DNA from: Vibrio tasmaniensis
GTDB lineage: Bacteria > Pseudomonadota > Gammaproteobacteria > Enterobacterales > Vibrionaceae
Assembly: GCF_024347635.1 (NCBI RefSeq)
Contig: NZ_AP025510.1
Coordinates: 2,480,001 to 2,544,000 of the forward strand
Direction of reading: 5' to 3'
DNA length: 64,000 bases
The notes under the pieces are model-generated. The model did not search any database, was not told the DNA's origin, and worked only from the letters and a program-made list of their open reading frames with translations. This document shows, piece by piece, positions 1 to 9,295 of this stretch. The first letter of the stretch is position 1. Each line of letters starts with the position of its first letter. The position numbers and the translations under genes are program-made.

Positions 1-1201
1 TTACAACGTGGTCAAACAGAGGAGCAAATAGGTTTGCGAATAGAATCGCAAGCATCATGCCTTCTGGGTATGCAGGGTTAACTACACGAATCATTACACA
101 CATTGCGCCGATTAGGATGCCGTACCACCACTTACCTTTATTGGTAAATGAAGCTGATACTGGGTCAGTCGCCATGAAGAACATACCGAATGCGAAGCCA
201 CCTAGTACTAGGTGCCAATGCCAAGGCATGCTGAACATTGCATTAGTGTCAGAACCAATCACGTTAAATAGTGTTGATACCGCAACCATACCGATCATTA
301 CACCCGCAATGATGCGCCATGAAGCAATGCCCATGTAAACAATCATTGCTGCACCAATCATAAGTGCAAGCGTTGAAACTTCACCGATAGAACCTGGAAT
401 GTTACCAATGAATGCGTCCATCCAAGTGATTGCTTCACCTGATGTTACGTTCATTAGTGCACTACCGCCGCCTTGAGCCCATTGGCTAAGAGCAGTTGCA
501 CCAGAGAAGCCATCTGCAGCAGTCCAAACTACGTCACCTGAAATCTGTGCAGGGTATGCAAAGAATAGGAACGCACGACCAGCAAGAGCAGGGTTCAAGA
601 AGTTACGACCCGTACCACCGAAGATCTCTTTAGCTACAACAACACCAAAGGTAATACCTAGTGCTGCTTGCCATAGAGGAAGCGTTGGCGGAACGATAAG
701 CGCAAATAAGATAGAAGTAACAAAGAAACCTTCGTTGACTTCATGCTTACGCACCATACAGAACAATACTTCCCAGAAACCACCAACGATAAATACCGTT
801 GCGTAGATAGGTAAGAAGTAAGTCGCACCCAAGAGCATCTTACTGCCCCAACCTGCATCGGCCCCTAAGGAGGCTCCAAGCATTTCGGTTAGCCAGTAGT
901 GCCAGTTACCATCAATGATAGAAACCAGTTCTGCACCTGAATACATGTGGTTTAGTGCTGCGATAGCCTGACCACCTGCGTTGTACATACCCCAGAACAT
1001 TGCTGGGAATACCGCAAGCCAAACCATGATCATGATACGTTTTAAATCAACGCTATCACGGACATGCGAGCTTTTCTTTGTAACAGTACCTGGTGTGTAG
1101 AAAAGTGTTGCTGCTGCTTCGTAAAGCGCAAACCACGTTTCGTGTTTACCACCTGGTTCAAAATGATGCTCGATGTCTTCAATAAACTTTTTAAGGCCCA
1201 T
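1..1201 (-). CDS. nqrB: Na+-translocating NADH:quinone reductase subunit B (partial)
   Basis: Membrane subunit of the six-subunit Na+-NQR complex, which couples NADH oxidation to Na+ export in the inner membrane. In the family, NqrB carries a covalent FMN on a Thr and a riboflavin. The frame starts at ATG 1201 ([14 protein letters not shown]), has an AAGGAAGGG ribosome site just upstream, and stays open to base 1, ending ...[10 protein letters not shown]. About 400 of the usual roughly 414 residues are present; the C-terminus lies outside the window. Many hydrophobic helices are visible, and the segment [13 protein letters not shown] is where the family's FMN-bearing Thr region lies. It follows nqrA by 4 nt, so the two are cotranscribed and nqrC-F should continue past the left edge. 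Identification is near certain. Confidence 0.96.
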   Translation of the reverse strand, partial: MGLKKFIEDIEHHFEPGGKHETWFALYEAAATLFYTPGTVTKKSSHVRDSVDLKRIMIMVWLAVFPAMFWGMYNAGGQAIAALNHMYSGAELVSIIDGNWHYWLTEMLGASLGADAGWGSKMLLGATYFLPIYATVFIVGGFWEVLFCMVRKHEVNEGFFVTSILFALIVPPTLPLWQAALGITFGVVVAKEIFGGTGRNFLNPALAGRAFLFFAYPAQISGDVVWTAADGFSGATALSQWAQGGGSALMNVTSGEAITWMDAFIGNIPGSIGEVSTLALMIGAAMIVYMGIASWRIIAGVMIGMVAVSTLFNVIGSDTNAMFSMPWHWHLVLGGFAFGMFFMATDPVSASFTNKGKWWYGILIGAMCVMIRVVNPAYPEGMMLAILFANLFAPLFDHVV

Positions 1202-1205
1202 GAAA

Positions 1206-2546
1206 TTACCCTTCCTTCACAATTGTATCTAGGCATTCACGAAGTAACTGACCGTACTCGTACTTACCAGGACATACAAAGGTACACAGTGCTAAATCTT
1301 CTTCATCTAGCTCTAGCGCACCAAGTGCTTGTGCACTATCAACGTCGCCAGCACATAGATCGCGAAGCAGCAAAGTAGGCTCCATATCTAATGGCATTAC
1401 TTTCTCGTAGTTACCAATTGGAACCATAGAGCGATCACTACCGTTTGTTGTCGTTGTCATGTTGAACAACTGACCTTTAAACACGTGACCAAGGAATGAA
1501 CGAGTAACAGAGAACTTGTTCTTACCAGGCATAGCCCAGCCGAATAGCTCTTTATCACGACCTTCACGAAGAACCGAAACTTGTTGATGGTAACGGCCAA
1601 GGTAAGCATGTGGACCTGAAGCGTGAACACCAGATAGCACTGAACCAGAGATCAGGCGAACTTCACCTGGCATCAACTCGCTGTCCGTCAACTCTTCAAG
1701 GCTAGCACCAATTTGAGTACGAACTAGACGAGGGTTGTTAACCACTGGACCAGCCAGAGAAACAACACGCTCAGAGTAAATCTCACCAGTAAGGAAAAGC
1801 TTACCGAATGCGATAACATCTTGGTAGTTAATGCTCCACGCTACATTTTGTGCATTTACCGGATATAGGTAATGCATATGCGTGCCTGCAAGACCTGCAG
1901 GGTGTGGGCCATCAAAAACATGTTCTTCAACGTTAGACTGAGCTGAACGAGGTAAGCTAGTACCTTTTTTACAAACGTACACTTTACCGTTAGTCAGAGT
2001 TGAAAGAAGATCTAAACCAGCAACGAAAGCATCAGACTGCTCGTTAATGATTAATTCTGGCTCAGCTGCTAACGGATTAGTATCCATAGCAGTAACGAAA
2101 ATAGCCTGAGTTTCAGAATCAACTGCTGGAACCTTGCTGAACGGACGAGTTCGCAAAGCGGTCCATGCGCCAGACTCAACTAACTGAGTTTTAACCGTTT
2201 CACGGTCAAGACTTGCTAGTTGGTTAGCTTCATAGCTATTGAACGTGATCTGCTCATTACCTGCTACTTCAATCACTACTGATTGAAGAACACGCTTAGC
2301 ACCACGGTTCACTTCAATAACTTTACCGCTTGCTGGAGAAGTAAATACAACACCTGGGTTCTTTTTATCTGCAAAAAGAACTTGGCCTTTCTTCACTTCA
2401 TCACCAACGCGAGCATGCATCGTAGGACGCATACCAACGTACTCTTCGCCAAGCAAGGCGACTTTAGTGATGGACTTACCATCATTAATCACCTGGGATG
2501 GAGTTCCTGCGATAGGAAGATCCAAACCCTTCTTTATTGTAATCAT
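1206..2546 (-). CDS. nqrA: Na+-translocating NADH:quinone reductase subunit A
   Basis: Peripheral cytoplasmic subunit of Na+-NQR, known to contribute to the quinone site. I start it at ATG 2546 ([14 protein letters not shown], 446 aa), the family's normal N-terminus. A GTG four codons earlier would add only MQVR. The sequence matches Vibrio NqrA throughout: an N-terminal barrel-sandwich part with [13 protein letters not shown], a central part with [10 protein letters not shown], and a C-terminal part with [12 protein letters not shown]. It is the first gene of the nqr operon and is followed after 4 nt by nqrB. About 480 bp without a gene precede it and should hold the promoter. The ribosome site is weak (GTGCAAGTGCGT before ATG). 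Confidence 0.97.
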   Translation of the reverse strand: MITIKKGLDLPIAGTPSQVINDGKSITKVALLGEEYVGMRPTMHARVGDEVKKGQVLFADKKNPGVVFTSPASGKVIEVNRGAKRVLQSVVIEVAGNEQITFNSYEANQLASLDRETVKTQLVESGAWTALRTRPFSKVPAVDSETQAIFVTAMDTNPLAAEPELIINEQSDAFVAGLDLLSTLTNGKVYVCKKGTSLPRSAQSNVEEHVFDGPHPAGLAGTHMHYLYPVNAQNVAWSINYQDVIAFGKLFLTGEIYSERVVSLAGPVVNNPRLVRTQIGASLEELTDSELMPGEVRLISGSVLSGVHASGPHAYLGRYHQQVSVLREGRDKELFGWAMPGKNKFSVTRSFLGHVFKGQLFNMTTTTNGSDRSMVPIGNYEKVMPLDMEPTLLLRDLCAGDVDSAQALGALELDEEDLALCTFVCPGKYEYGQLLRECLDTIVKEG

Positions 2547-3023
2547 ACGCACTTGCACTACTTTATCGGGAAAAAGATTCTTTTAATTGCGTAAATTCAG
2601 GACGTTTTAACATCGCCCTTAGACACGACATTACAGTGTCCGGTTTTGGTAAATTCGAGATACCAAAATCGCAACATTACGTTAATAAACCCATCACAAA
2701 GATTATGTGAGATTTATCAGGTGCCGTATTCTAGCATTTTTTGACAACTTGATGCCATGACCAATAACTTGAATACAGCCTTAATTTGGTGAGATTTGAA
2801 GCATATGGACTCTCAAATATGTATAAATTTGACGAGCCGCACAGATAAAATGGCTTTTGAATCGCGTTTTAAACAAGAGATTAATACTCTGTCACAAACT
2901 AATATTTTACGAGTTATGTTGAAACACTGTTAATAAAAACATTACTCATTGTGGGTATTTAAAGGCGCCTAATTTGACATCAATTTGAGTGATATAAACC
3001 CTAAAAACACATTAGCATGGCGA
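2547..3023. other. gene-free region upstream of nqrA
   Basis: This stretch lies between the nqr operon promoter side and the bolA terminator. It is AT-rich and I see no convincing ORF. A short dyad GACAC...GTGTC sits at 2622-2640. It presumably holds the nqr promoter, but no clear -35/-10 pair stands out. Confidence 0.5.
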
Positions 3024-3046
3024 TAAAAAAGGCGGCATCGCCACCT
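3024..3046 (-). terminator. rho-independent terminator of bolA
   Basis: Read on the minus strand, GGTGGC-GAT-GCCGCC is followed by TTTTTT. It lies about 20 nt past the bolA stop. Confidence 0.8.
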
Positions 3047-3065
3047 CTTCTATCAATTAGATTTA

Positions 3066-3374
3066 TTACTTACCACCGCCCATACACATAGGGCTGTCTG
3101 GCACGTTATCGAGTTGCTTCATCCATTCATCTTTTGTATAAGTGTGAATAGATAGTGCGTGAATATTATTCGCTAGCTCTTCTGAAAGTGCTTTATTTAC
3201 CGCACGATGACGACCAATAAGACGCAAACCTTCAAACGCATCGCTGACAACAATCACTTTAAAATGACTCTCAGAACCAGCCGGAACATTGTGCATATAG
3301 CTCTCATTGACCACGTTTAAATGACTTGGTGAAAACTCATTGTGCAATTTTGTTTCGATAACTTCTTGGATCAT
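3066..3374 (-). CDS. bolA: BolA family protein
   Basis: BolA-type protein of 102 aa, the usual size. In Enterobacteria BolA binds monothiol glutaredoxin in [2Fe-2S] complexes, acts as a DNA-binding morphogene regulator and is induced by stress. The fold signature is clear: [10 protein letters not shown], then [16 protein letters not shown], then the helix-turn-helix-like [12 protein letters not shown] with the conserved RH motif, and [13 protein letters not shown] near the end. ATG 3374 has an AAGGAA site upstream. It is divergent from rlmG. In E. coli bolA is likewise adjacent to yajG-ampG, which here lie just beyond rlmG, so the neighbourhood is conserved with an insertion. It ends in its own terminator. 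Confidence 0.94.
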   Translation of the reverse strand: MIQEVIETKLHNEFSPSHLNVVNESYMHNVPAGSESHFKVIVVSDAFEGLRLIGRHRAVNKALSEELANNIHALSIHTYTKDEWMKQLDNVPDSPMCMGGGK

Positions 3375-3548
3375 TATGATTCCTTAATAACGTATTGGCA
3401 TTATCTGTGGGGGAAGTATAAACCCTAACTGGTCGACTGTCTGAGTATTTCATAACGAACGACTTAGGTTTGGTTGAGTTTTTTCTATCTTGTTCAGGCT
3501 GCATTTGAGACAATATCGTTGTTATTTCTTACATAAGTATCTCAAGCT

Positions 3549-4700
3549 ATGAAAACCGAACTTACTCTTCTCGATAGAACTTTGACCTTACATCGTTTCC
3601 CCAACCGTTCAAATGAAACCCTTCAAGCTTGGGATGCGGGCGACGAATACATTATTAGTCACGTTGAAGAGATGAACCTTGAACCGGGCAAACACATCCT
3701 GATCATGAACGATAGCTTTGGTGCCTTGTCGGCATGGTTCTCGAAAGATCATGATGTCAGCATGATGAGCGACTCGTTTATCTCTCATCGCGGTGCGCTA
3801 AAAAATTTACAGCGCAATCAAAGTAACCGTGTGAACTTCCTGAACACAATGGATGATATCCCACACGGGATTGACCTTGTGATCATGCAGCTGCCTAAAA
3901 CAAACCGCCATCTAGTCTGGCAATTGAGTCAACTGCGCCAAGCGTTGCCAGAAGGCTGCCAAGTCATCGGTGTCAACAAAGTAAAAGATATCCACACATC
4001 TACACTTAATATTTTCGAAAAGTACCTAGGTGAAACCAAAACTTCTCTAGCGAAGAAGAAACATCGCTTGGTTTTCTCTTCACCAAATTGTCAGCCGCTT
4101 CAAACGGTCGAACCTTTTGTTGAATGGGATGTAGACGGTGAAGATATTCGCCTGAAAAATTTACCGAACGTTTACTCAGGCGAAGCACTCGATCAAGGCG
4201 CTCGCTATATGCTAGAGCACATCCCTCAAGATCCTGAACTGCGTCATATCATCGACCTAGGTTGTGGCAACGGTGTATTGAGTGTAAAAGCTGGGCAATT
4301 AAACCCACAAGCACGTATCACCTGTGTAGATGAAAGCTTTATGGCCGTAGAATCAGCGCGTCAAAATATTAAGGATAACCTTGGCGAAGAAGGTAATTTT
4401 CAGTTCATCGCCAATAACTGTTTAGATGGCTTTAAGAAAAACAGCACTTACTTAGTTATGTGCAACCCTCCGTTCCACCAGCAACAAGCGATTACTGATC
4501 ACATTGCATGGCAAATGTTCTGTGATGCAAAGCATGTTCTTAGCAACGGAGGCAAATTAATTGTTATTGGTAACCGACACCTCGGATACGATGTCAAACT
4601 AGCAAGACTATTTGGTGAAGCAAACGTTGAAACGCTTGAACTAAACCAGAAATTTGAGATATTACAAGCAACAAGAGAACCTGCGAATTTTAATAAATAA
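3549..4700 (+). CDS. rlmG: 23S rRNA (guanine-N2) methyltransferase RlmG
   Basis: Methyltransferase of the RlmG/RsmC type, 383 aa. RlmG makes m2G1835 in E. coli 23S rRNA using S-adenosylmethionine. There are two tandem methyltransferase folds. The N-terminal half is degenerate (DSFGALSAWF, then QLPKTNRHLVWQ). The C-terminal half is catalytic, with the SAM loop DLGCGNGV near residues 236-243, VDESFMAV at about 260 and the N6/N2-methylase motif NPPFHQQ near 306. The segment KDIHTSTLNIFEKYLG and the N-terminal LQAWDAGDEY match RlmG better than RsmC. It is divergent from bolA and stands 66 nt before yajG. RsmC is the main alternative. Confidence 0.9.
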   Translation: MKTELTLLDRTLTLHRFPNRSNETLQAWDAGDEYIISHVEEMNLEPGKHILIMNDSFGALSAWFSKDHDVSMMSDSFISHRGALKNLQRNQSNRVNFLNTMDDIPHGIDLVIMQLPKTNRHLVWQLSQLRQALPEGCQVIGVNKVKDIHTSTLNIFEKYLGETKTSLAKKKHRLVFSSPNCQPLQTVEPFVEWDVDGEDIRLKNLPNVYSGEALDQGARYMLEHIPQDPELRHIIDLGCGNGVLSVKAGQLNPQARITCVDESFMAVESARQNIKDNLGEEGNFQFIANNCLDGFKKNSTYLVMCNPPFHQQQAITDHIAWQMFCDAKHVLSNGGKLIVIGNRHLGYDVKLARLFGEANVETLELNQKFEILQATREPANFNK

Positions 4701-4766
4701 GCAGAAACGACGTCACAAGAATTTAAGATACCGAGCTCCTGGTGTGAATTTAGAAAGGATAAAGGA

Positions 4767-5336
4767 ATGAAAAAACTGATTTTGGCTGCTTCTATTTTGG
4801 CTTTGACAGCATGTTCAGCCCCTCAGAAAGAACAGATCAACGTAATGCCAGAAGCTTCACTAAGCTCAAGCAACCTTGTACAAGGCAAAACATACACACT
4901 AACCAGTAAAGATGTTCGTGCTGCTCAATATGTTGCATTGGTTGATAGTGGACGTTCAAACATTCAGCCGATTCACGCTAAGCAAAACATGCGTATTTCT
5001 CTAGAAAACGCTATTGCTCAACAGTTAGAGTCTCAAGGTTTTCGTGCAAGCGTAAACAGTGAAAACTCAATTGTTTTAGAGATTCAAGAAGCGCTCGTTA
5101 CTGTCAAGCACACCATCATGGAAAACCAAATGGACGGTAAAGTAACACTTGAAGTCACTGCTGAAACGCCTGAAGGTAAGCTAGTTAAGACATTCAATGG
5201 TACCGCTGTTCGCACTGGCGCATTGAGCGCATCAAACGACGACATTTCAATGGTGCTTAACGATGTCATTAACTTGGTACTTACTGAAATAGCTAATGAC
5301 CAAGAGCTAAGAACTTACATGAAGGAACGTTTCTAA
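4767..5336 (+). CDS. yajG: YajG family lipoprotein
   Basis: Predicted outer-membrane lipoprotein of 189 aa with no known biochemical role. The N-terminus MKKLILAASILALTAC is a lipoprotein signal with the acylated Cys at residue 16 (LTAC box). The body carries the YajG features: TLTSKDVRAAQYVALVDSG, a stretch with conserved ...LENAIAQQLESQGF, and VLNDVINLVLTEIANDQEL near the end. The stop overlaps the next start in TAATG, so it is translationally coupled to the cyclophilin gene. ampG follows, as in the E. coli yajG-ampG pair. An AAGGATAAAGGA site precedes ATG 4767. Confidence 0.88.
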   Translation: MKKLILAASILALTACSAPQKEQINVMPEASLSSSNLVQGKTYTLTSKDVRAAQYVALVDSGRSNIQPIHAKQNMRISLENAIAQQLESQGFRASVNSENSIVLEIQEALVTVKHTIMENQMDGKVTLEVTAETPEGKLVKTFNGTAVRTGALSASNDDISMVLNDVINLVLTEIANDQELRTYMKERF

Positions 5337-5884
5337 TGGGACGCATTCTATCTTCTATCGCATTGATGCTGGTGAGCGTGAGTGTTTGGGCTGGACCGAA
5401 AGTCAGCGTAGAGACGACATTAGGCGGCTTCACTATCGAGCTAAACCAAGAGCAAGCACCGGTTAGTGTTGATAACTTTCTTAAATATGTTGCAGACGGT
5501 AGCTACGAAGGCACTCAGTTTCACCGTGTGATCCCGGGCTTTATGGCTCAGGGTGGTGGCTTCGATCAAGATATGAAGCAATTAGCAACTTATGCTCCTA
5601 TCAAAAATGAAGGTAGCAATGGCCTGAAGAATGATACTGCAACGATCGCAATGGCTCGCACCAATGCACCAGATTCTGCAACTCGCCAGTTCTTCATTAA
5701 CTTTGCAGACAACGATTTCTTAAACGCTAAAGGTGGCAATCCGGGTTACGCTGTATTTGGTAAAGTAACCGATGGTTTTGACGTTGTTCAAAAGATGGCA
5801 ACAATTCCAACCAAGCGAATGGGCCGCATGTCAGACATTCCTGTCGACCCAATCGTCATCACTAAAGTGACCCTTCTTAAGTAA
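5336..5884 (+). CDS. periplasmic peptidyl-prolyl cis-trans isomerase (cyclophilin, PpiA-like)
   Basis: Cyclophilin that interconverts cis and trans X-Pro bonds, probably in the periplasm. It has 182 aa. A signal peptide (cleavage near VWA|GP, residues 17-21) precedes a complete cyclophilin domain with FHRVIPGFMAQGGGF carrying the catalytic Arg, AMARTNAPDSATRQFFIN, and GYAVFGKVTDGFDVVQKM. The start overlaps the yajG stop (TAATG), so the genes form an operon that ends at a strong terminator 9 nt downstream. Both PpiA and PpiB fit by domain; the signal peptide favours PpiA. Confidence 0.9.
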   Translation: MGRILSSIALMLVSVSVWAGPKVSVETTLGGFTIELNQEQAPVSVDNFLKYVADGSYEGTQFHRVIPGFMAQGGGFDQDMKQLATYAPIKNEGSNGLKNDTATIAMARTNAPDSATRQFFINFADNDFLNAKGGNPGYAVFGKVTDGFDVVQKMATIPTKRMGRMSDIPVDPIVITKVTLLK

Positions 5885-5892
5885 TCCAATGT

Positions 5893-5918
5893 AACGCCCT
5901 TATTCTTAAGGGCGTTTT
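5893..5918 (+). terminator. terminator after the cyclophilin gene
   Basis: Perfect 9-bp stem AACGCCCTT / AAGGGCGTT with a 6-nt loop, followed by TTTTC. Confidence 0.85.
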
Positions 5919-5935
5919 CTATACAAGGACGACCC

Positions 5936-7294
5936 ATGTCATCAGGCACCCCCTCTCTTTCTTGGATGCAAACTTTCCGCAGCTACCTAGATAAACGTCT
6001 ACTTTGGGTGTTTATGCTCGGTTGTTCGAGTGGCTTCCCATGGGTCCTGATTGGATCCAACATGTCTGGTTGGCTAAAAGATGCCGGTTTAACTCGTGCT
6101 GCGATCGGTTATTTCGGTAGTGTGTTCGCCGTCTATGCCATCAACTTTCTATGGGCACCGTTAGTAGACCGGGTCAAACTGCCAGTTTTACACGCGATAT
6201 TAGGCCAACGACGCAGTTGGATATTCTTGTGCCAAAGTTTGGTATTGATCTGCACCCTGTTCATTGCCGGAGTAAACCCAGCCAATGACTTGATGTTCAC
6301 CTCTATGCTTGCTCTCGGAATAGCTATCGCTTCTGCTACTCAAGATGTCGCGATTGATGCCTTTCGTATTGATTCATTTCCAAAATCGGAAGCATCAAAG
6401 TTGCCACAAGCATCCGCAATGGCCGTAATGGGATGGTGGACGGGCTATTCTCTTCCAGGTTATCTCGCTTTTATCAATGCAGACTCAATCGGTTGGAATG
6501 GTGTGTATTACGGCATGGCTGGTGTGGTTGTCGTGTTAATGCTATTTACTCTTTTTGTCGGTGAGCCCAATACACAGCGCGAAGCCCTGCAAGAACAAGC
6601 ACAGCAACGTCACAATAAAGTTGTGGGTTCAAAAGTCGTCGCGTGGTTCAGCGTTACAGTGCTAGAACCGTTCTATGATTTCTTCAAACGAAACGGGGTT
6701 CAAGTTGCCATTACCCTTCTACTGTTTGTTTTCCTATTTAAGATAGGTGAAGCCTTCTTAGGTAGAATGTCTATCACCTTCTATAAAGAGATAGGCTTTA
6801 GCAATGAACAGATTGGCCACTACTCCAAGTTAATCGGTTGGGGCGCGACGATATTCTTCACCTTGCTCGGCAGTATCTTCAATGTGAAATTCGGTATTGT
6901 ACGCGGACTGATGATTGGCGGTGTTGCAATGGCAGCCAGTAACTTAATGTTCGCGTGGATCGCTCAGGCAGGCCCTAGTGAAACTCTGTTCTTGGCAACT
7001 ATCATTGTCGACAACTTCACAACCGCCTTTTCGACAGTCGCATTTGTCTCTTTCTTAACCTTACTGACTGGTCAAGCTTTCTCGGCGACGCAATATGCCT
7101 TATTAGCATCCCTAGGTAATTTCGGTCGAACAACTCTGGCTTCATTCAGTGGCGAGCTCGTCGATTACCTCAATGATTGGTCAACTTTCTTTATACTGAC
7201 GTCATTAATGGTGATTCCGAGTTTGATCATGCTTTATTCGCTACGCCACTTTTTCACTGATTTATTAGAAAAAGCTAAAAACAACCACGAATAA
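5936..7294 (+). CDS. ampG: AmpG muropeptide permease (MFS)
   Basis: Inner-membrane permease of the major facilitator superfamily that imports GlcNAc-anhydroMurNAc peptides released by lytic transglycosylases, for cell-wall recycling and, where present, beta-lactamase induction. 452 aa. AmpG signatures are visible: LLWVFMLGCSSGFPWVLIGSNM near residue 23, INFLWAPLVDRVKLP near 70, QRRSWIFLCQ, and ATQDVAIDAFRID around 135-147. At least ten hydrophobic helices can be counted. It lies downstream of yajG and the cyclophilin, separated by a terminator, so it probably has its own promoter or depends on read-through. mltA and mltF in this window generate its substrates. Confidence 0.94.
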   Translation: MSSGTPSLSWMQTFRSYLDKRLLWVFMLGCSSGFPWVLIGSNMSGWLKDAGLTRAAIGYFGSVFAVYAINFLWAPLVDRVKLPVLHAILGQRRSWIFLCQSLVLICTLFIAGVNPANDLMFTSMLALGIAIASATQDVAIDAFRIDSFPKSEASKLPQASAMAVMGWWTGYSLPGYLAFINADSIGWNGVYYGMAGVVVVLMLFTLFVGEPNTQREALQEQAQQRHNKVVGSKVVAWFSVTVLEPFYDFFKRNGVQVAITLLLFVFLFKIGEAFLGRMSITFYKEIGFSNEQIGHYSKLIGWGATIFFTLLGSIFNVKFGIVRGLMIGGVAMAASNLMFAWIAQAGPSETLFLATIIVDNFTTAFSTVAFVSFLTLLTGQAFSATQYALLASLGNFGRTTLASFSGELVDYLNDWSTFFILTSLMVIPSLIMLYSLRHFFTDLLEKAKNNHE

Positions 7295-7311
7295 AAAAGA
7301 AAGCAAAACAG

Positions 7312-7345
7312 AAGAGGGGAGCACTGAGCTACCCTCTTTTATTTT
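7312..7345. terminator. terminator between ampG and the DUF4397 gene
   Basis: Stem AAGAGGG / CCCTCTT at 7312-7318 and 7332-7338 with a T run after it on the plus strand. It sits between convergent genes and may serve both. Confidence 0.7.
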
Positions 7346-7366
7346 CTGCTCACTGACATGACAGAT

Positions 7367-8713
7367 CTAGTCTGTTGTATCACTCACTAATAAGTTGAAG
7401 CCCGTTCCCATCGAATCATCAATCGCTACGACTTGATACACAACACCATCAGCCAAAGTTGCAGGCGCAGAGTCAATCGCAACAATAGACGGATCGCCAG
7501 CGACAGTAATCGTCACATAGTAAGTTCCTGCTGCTACATAAATACCATTCGCGTAATCTTTAAATTTCACATTACTCAGCGCTGGTGTGCTTCCCGCTAT
7601 TCCCACGTTTTCGGTTAAGTAAATATCAACTGAAGCTGCTATTGGATTAGCCGCTGCATGAGTAATGTTCAATACCGCACTAGTCGCGACAGGACGGCGA
7701 TTTTCAGGGACAATTAGTGGTTCTAAATTGAGTGGACTTACCGTCCCCACAGCATAAATGCTGTAATCCATCCCGGCAAATACAGCCACCCCGTCAGCAT
7801 CAATCAATGCATTGGTCGTTGTACCGTCAGCAAAGATGTCAATATCGTAAGTCCCAGCTGCTAAATCTAAAAATCCACGGATCTCTTTAAACATTAAATC
7901 AGCAAGCGGAGCAAATGCAGAACCGTTGACAAATGGGTCGACATCCGGCGCACCATCAACCAAATGCCCTACTCTCACTTCTGCCGTTTCCGCCATATCG
8001 TAAATTAAAGATGAGCCTTTTCCATCCATCACCATCAACTTCACTGGAGATGCACTGTTTGAATCCGCTCTTGGCACCGCCGCTATAGTTAGCTCGCTAC
8101 CACCAGACAGAGTGATTTCTCCAGAGTCAAAAGCAATAGCACTTCCACTCACAGTTTCTAATCTCACTCGATATTGCCCTGCAGGTATGTTCAGAACATC
8201 AGTAAACCCTTTGTAGCCCAACGTTCCAATCGGTGCACCTAAGGGATCATTCGGTGCGGTAACGTATAAATTGACATCACCAACCCCAGTTGCCGCGTGA
8301 ACAACTTGCACATCCAAACTCGAACTCGTCGCCGTTCCTGCTGCAGGTCGTGTCACAACAAGAGCCTCTACTGGGTTGTTGGAACCGTCAGCATCACCGA
8401 CCACCATCACTGTGTAATCCAGATCACCACTTAAATTGAATTGGCTTGGTGAAATCACCGTCGCCACACTATCCCCAGGAAGTTGAACATCGACTTGCAG
8501 AGTTGTTTGGCCTTGGTTAACCGAGGCGTATCCTGATGCCTGAGCGTAATCAACTCCAGTCCAACGAGCCTGACTATTAACTAACACATTAGCTAGTGGG
8601 GCATCTGGCGATGCGTGCACAGCTTGCAGTTGGGTTGTAGGTTGGTCGTCATCATCACATCCAACAATAAATAGGGCTGACATCGCTACCGCGAGTATTG
8701 GTGAATATTTCAT
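7367..8713 (-). CDS. DUF4397 repeat lipoprotein
   Basis: Predicted surface or periplasmic lipoprotein of about 448 aa with no known function. I start it at ATG 8713, which has a GGAGAGAAGACC site upstream; an upstream extension (MTNWSNFLERRP) lacks support. The signal MKYSPILAVAMSALFIVGC has the lipid Cys at residue 19, followed by an Asp-rich DDDD, a pattern often seen in exported Vibrio lipoproteins. Four DUF4397-like beta units follow, each opening with a His-Ala type motif: LQAVHASPDAPLANV, VQVVHAATGVGDVNLY, VRVGHLVDGAPDVDPF and LNITHAAANPIAASVDIY. It is convergent with ampG. A carbohydrate- or matrix-binding role would be a guess. Confidence 0.85.
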   Translation of the reverse strand: MKYSPILAVAMSALFIVGCDDDDQPTTQLQAVHASPDAPLANVLVNSQARWTGVDYAQASGYASVNQGQTTLQVDVQLPGDSVATVISPSQFNLSGDLDYTVMVVGDADGSNNPVEALVVTRPAAGTATSSSLDVQVVHAATGVGDVNLYVTAPNDPLGAPIGTLGYKGFTDVLNIPAGQYRVRLETVSGSAIAFDSGEITLSGGSELTIAAVPRADSNSASPVKLMVMDGKGSSLIYDMAETAEVRVGHLVDGAPDVDPFVNGSAFAPLADLMFKEIRGFLDLAAGTYDIDIFADGTTTNALIDADGVAVFAGMDYSIYAVGTVSPLNLEPLIVPENRRPVATSAVLNITHAAANPIAASVDIYLTENVGIAGSTPALSNVKFKDYANGIYVAAGTYYVTITVAGDPSIVAIDSAPATLADGVVYQVVAIDDSMGTGFNLLVSDTTD

Positions 8714-9295
8714 TGGTCTTCTCTCCAAAAAGTTCGACCAGTTCGTCACAAAAAAGATAAGCTCAGGAGAAAATCTTTAATCGTTGCCTCAAAATTAGTG
8801 CAATGAACTGTCTCAATATTATCAGTGATGAAAAAACAAACAGGTTTAAAGTCAAGCTAGTCATCACATGAATTGTTCATCAATTGATTCAAACTTCAGT
8901 ACGGAGTTGCTTGAGAATGGATCAAAGGCAGGATCGACAAGCTCGCTGAGTGAGGTATTTTTCACGAGAAAACGCTTAGAAAGAAATACTGTTGATTTTG
9001 ATATGCATGTCACGATTTTCGGTAGAATCGTTTGCTTAGAGCGGTATTTCACCAATTTATACACAAAATAATCGAATTTCACAAAATCAATAGAAGTAGG
9101 AATTCATCAAGATGCATAGCAACATTAAAGTTCCATCATTTAGATCGTTAGTGTGATCGCGCTCACCATAATAATCATAGTTTTCACTCTGTCTCACTTT
9201 TATTTGAGAACAAAATCGCTATTATGCTCGGCATTCGGACATATAAACACGCACGGATTAGCGGGTTACTTATTTCAAACATAGAGAGTTCTATT
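8714..9295. other. long intergenic region upstream of ompK
   Basis: Between the divergent DUF4397 gene and ompK. Two overlapping antisense ORFs of 67 and 72 codons lie at about 8864-9082 but have no ribosome sites and no recognisable sequence, so I do not call them. The part near 9150 carries a CRP-like site, listed separately. Confidence 0.5.
9147..9172 (+). promoter_or_regulatory. CRP-cAMP binding site upstream of ompK
   Basis: TGTGA at 9152-9156, six bases TCGCGC, then TCACC at 9163-9167. This matches the CRP consensus TGTGA-N6-TCACA in nine of ten core bases. It lies about 125-140 bp before the ompK start. Tsx-type nucleoside porins in E. coli are CRP-dependent, which fits. Confidence 0.65.

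Noticed and set aside
8864..9082. Overlapping ORFs of 67 and 72 codons on opposite strands upstream of ompK
   Set aside because: They lack ribosome sites, are antisense to each other, and have no recognisable sequence. The region looks regulatory.
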